64,000 nt of DNA from Mycetohabitans sp. B8 (GTDB lineage Bacteria; Pseudomonadota; Gammaproteobacteria; Burkholderiales; Burkholderiaceae). Location of the stretch: positions 62,001 to 126,000 of the forward strand of contig NZ_JAHLKR010000008.1 of assembly GCF_021991875.1 (NCBI RefSeq), read 5' to 3'. Both the position numbers and the translations under genes were made by a program. The notes beneath the pieces were generated by a model. It searched no databases, had not been told where the DNA came from, and was given only the letters and a program-made list of their open reading frames with translations. Below, piece by piece: positions 62,173-64,000 of this stretch. The number at the start of each line of letters is the position of its first letter. Within the stretch, counting starts at the first letter, position 1.

Positions 62173-62287
62173 CATCGGCCTGATTGCTCTTTTGTATGAG
62201 GGTGATAGCCTCGATGCCCATCGGCGTAATACCTCGCGACTCATCGGCGTGATACCTTGCCACCCATCGGTGCGATGCCCCGACGTT
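62173..62287. repeat. 23-bp tandem repeats before ftsK
   Basis: Three clear units start at 62219, 62242 and 62265, each opening with CATCGGCGTAATACC or a near variant. Two degenerate units at 62173 and 62196 keep the spacing. They lie in the 354-bp trxB-ftsK gap (62079-62432), which otherwise holds only presumed promoters. Confidence 0.75.
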
Positions 62288-62432
62288 CAGCGACGCTTGG
62301 GCGCTTCACTCGGCGCGCTGGTGCGCGCTTGCAACACGGGTCTTACAACTTGTTGCGTGGCGCGCCGGTCCGACCGTTTACAATGAAGGCGCTCGAACTC
62401 CGGCGGCCGCGTGCCGCCCTCTTGTCGATTCA

Positions 62433-64000
62433 ATGGTGAAATCCACGTATTCTCCCGGGGCACAAGCTTTACCGCATCGTCTGTCGCGTTTGCTGAGCGA
62501 GATCCGCTGGCTGCTGCAGGTCGCGCTCGGCCTGTTTCTGCTGATGGCGTTGGTCAGCTACAGCCGGCGCGACCCGAGCTGGACGCATGCTGTGCAGGTG
62601 GACCAAATCGCGAACTGGGGTGGCCGTGTCGGTGCGTGGACATCCGACATTCTGTTGCTACTGTTCGGCTTGTCCGCCTATTGGTGGATCGTGCTGCTGG
62701 GGCGGCGTATCGCCGACAATTATCGGCGCATCACGCGTCACGACGCGCTGGACGAGCCGACTGCGCCGCGCGAAGGCGGCTGGTTGGCCGAGATGCTGTC
62801 GTTCGCGCTCGTGCTCGTGGCCAGCGACGGCCTCGAGGCATTGCGGATGTGGTCGCTCAAGGCTCAGTTGCCCCGGGCGCCTGGCGGCATCGTCGGCGAT
62901 ATGGTGGCCCACGGCGTGCAGCACGCGCTCGGGTTTACCGGCGGCACGCTGGCGTTGCTGCTCGCGCTGGCGATCGGCCTGTCGTTGTTTTTCCGCTTTT
63001 CGTGGCTGTCGGTGGCCGAGCGCGTCGGCGATGCGATCATCAACGCGGTCATGCTTGCGCAGTTGCGGCGCGACGAGAAGCGCGACCGCAAGGCTGGCCA
63101 GCAAGCGGCGGTCAAGCGCGAGGGCAAGGTCGAGCGCAGTCGGGTGCGGCTCGAGGAGCACGAGCCGGTGACGATCGTGCCGGCCGTGGTGACGCCGACC
63201 AAGTCCGAGCGCGTCGAAAAGGAAAAGCAGGTGCCGCTGTTTCAGGACCTGTCGGGCGACGGCACGTTGCCGCCGCTGGCACTGCTCGACGCGCCGCCGG
63301 CCACGCGGGAAACCGTATCGGCCGACACGCTCGAATTTACGTCACGACTGATCGAAAAGAAGCTGAAGGACTTCGGTGTCGAGGTCAGCGTGGTGGCCGC
63401 CTATCCCGGTCCGGTGGTCACCCGCTACGAAATCGAGCCAGCGACCGGGGTCAAAGGCAGCCAGGTCGTCAACCTCGCGAAGGACCTCGCGCGTTCGCTG
63501 TCGCTCGTGTCGATCCGCGTGGTCGAGACGATTCCCGGCAAGAACTACATGGGCCTGGAGTTGCCGAACCAGCGCCGCCAGACGGTGCGGCTGACGGAAA
63601 TCCTGGGCTCCGAGGTCTATGCGAGCGCGCCGTCGCTGCTGACGATGGGGCTGGGCAAGGATATCGGGGGCAATCCGGTGTGTGCGGACTTGGCCAAGAT
63701 GCCGCACCTGCTGGTAGCCGGCACGACCGGCTCGGGGAAGTCTGTCGGCATCAACGCGATGATCCTGTCGCTGCTGTACAAGGCCAGCGCGGAGCAGGTC
63801 CGCCTCATCATGATCGACCCGAAGATGCTTGAGTTGTCGGTCTACGAGGGTATCCCACATCTGCTGTGTCCAGTCGTCACCGATATGCGGCAGGCCGGTC
63901 ACGCGCTGAACTGGGCAGTCGGCGAGATGGAACGGCGCTACAAGTTGATGAGCAAGCTCGGTGTGCGCAACCTGGCTGGCTACAACAGCAAGATCGACGA
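62433..64000 (+). CDS. ftsK: DNA translocase FtsK (5' part)
   Basis: The frame opens at ATG 62433 ([18 protein letters not shown]) and runs past the window end, so about 522 residues are visible. The N-terminal part has four to five membrane helices within residues 30-195 that anchor it at the septum. A short linker and the alpha/beta translocase region follow, with [20 protein letters not shown]-like sequence and Walker A GTTGSGKS near residues 430-437. It pumps chromosome dimers through the closing septum and activates XerCD. The short linker fits the shorter form typical of beta-proteobacteria. Confidence 0.93.
   Translation, partial: MVKSTYSPGAQALPHRLSRLLSEIRWLLQVALGLFLLMALVSYSRRDPSWTHAVQVDQIANWGGRVGAWTSDILLLLFGLSAYWWIVLLGRRIADNYRRITRHDALDEPTAPREGGWLAEMLSFALVLVASDGLEALRMWSLKAQLPRAPGGIVGDMVAHGVQHALGFTGGTLALLLALAIGLSLFFRFSWLSVAERVGDAIINAVMLAQLRRDEKRDRKAGQQAAVKREGKVERSRVRLEEHEPVTIVPAVVTPTKSERVEKEKQVPLFQDLSGDGTLPPLALLDAPPATRETVSADTLEFTSRLIEKKLKDFGVEVSVVAAYPGPVVTRYEIEPATGVKGSQVVNLAKDLARSLSLVSIRVVETIPGKNYMGLELPNQRRQTVRLTEILGSEVYASAPSLLTMGLGKDIGGNPVCADLAKMPHLLVAGTTGSGKSVGINAMILSLLYKASAEQVRLIMIDPKMLELSVYEGIPHLLCPVVTDMRQAGHALNWAVGEMERRYKLMSKLGVRNLAGYNSKID

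Noticed and set aside
62411-63832. Long open frame over the ftsK region in another phase
   Set aside because: It is a shadow frame. The frame from 62433 encodes the recognisable FtsK membrane helices and Walker A, and runs off the window end.

Overview
The window reads as ordinary core chromosome of a beta-proteobacterium of the family Burkholderiaceae. This rests on the high G+C, the conserved gene order (cysB-cysI-DUF934-cysH-D-N, DUF3460-scpA-panC-panD, hemC-hemDX-hemY, zapB/zapA-6S RNA-EVE) and families typical of Burkholderia relatives (DUF3331, DUF3460, fused HemD-HemX). Scattered gene remnants and many short degenerate tandem repeats recall reduced or host-adapted Burkholderia relatives such as Mycetohabitans. 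That genus guess is inference only.

Layout. 1-875: end of a CorC/HlyC-type protein. 1.0-2.1 kb: a tRNA-Leu(CAA) gene on the minus strand interrupted by a 235-nt group I intron, its terminator, and a transposase remnant. 2.1-10 kb: sulfur assimilation. CysB diverges from cysI-DUF934-cysH-cysD-cysN-cobA, followed by convergent cbiX. Sulfate is adenylated by CysDN, APS is reduced directly by an Fe-S CysH, sulfite is reduced by CysI, and CobA plus CbiX supply steps of siroheme synthesis. 10-20.7 kb: lptF/lptG (LPS export), pepA-holC, ilvD with a divergent LysR regulator, lgt, a SIMPL protein, an EVE protein, 6S RNA, zapA and a ZapB-like gene. 20.8-26.7 kb: a cobalamin riboswitch, then btuB-btuC-btuD, with btuF on the other strand beside a truncated thioesterase. 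26.8-29.9 kb: orphan ParA, panD, panC, scpA, DUF3460. 30-45.8 kb: tamA-tamB, metG, an OmpA lipoprotein, apbC/mrp, a SodC-like lipoprotein that has lost metal ligands, dcd, an arginine/lysine/ornithine decarboxylase and argH. 45.9-54.6 kb: an HTH regulator, ppc, and hemC-hemDX-hemY. 54.6-64 kb: an MFS remnant, ppa, DUF3331, GIY-YIG, an acyltransferase-like gene, nadE, glnB, smr, trxB, and the 5' part of ftsK running off the end.

The genes are nearly all housekeeping. I see no CRISPR array, prophage, intact insertion sequence or secretion cluster. The most notable element is the group I intron in tRNA-Leu(CAA), with a C-G pair where such introns normally have U-G at the 5' splice site. A second theme is degenerate tandem repeats of 9 to 26 bp. 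Some lie between genes (9510-9605, 41205-41242, 44303-44400, 54661-54801, 62173-62287). Others lie in frame inside btuB, ppc and hemDX.
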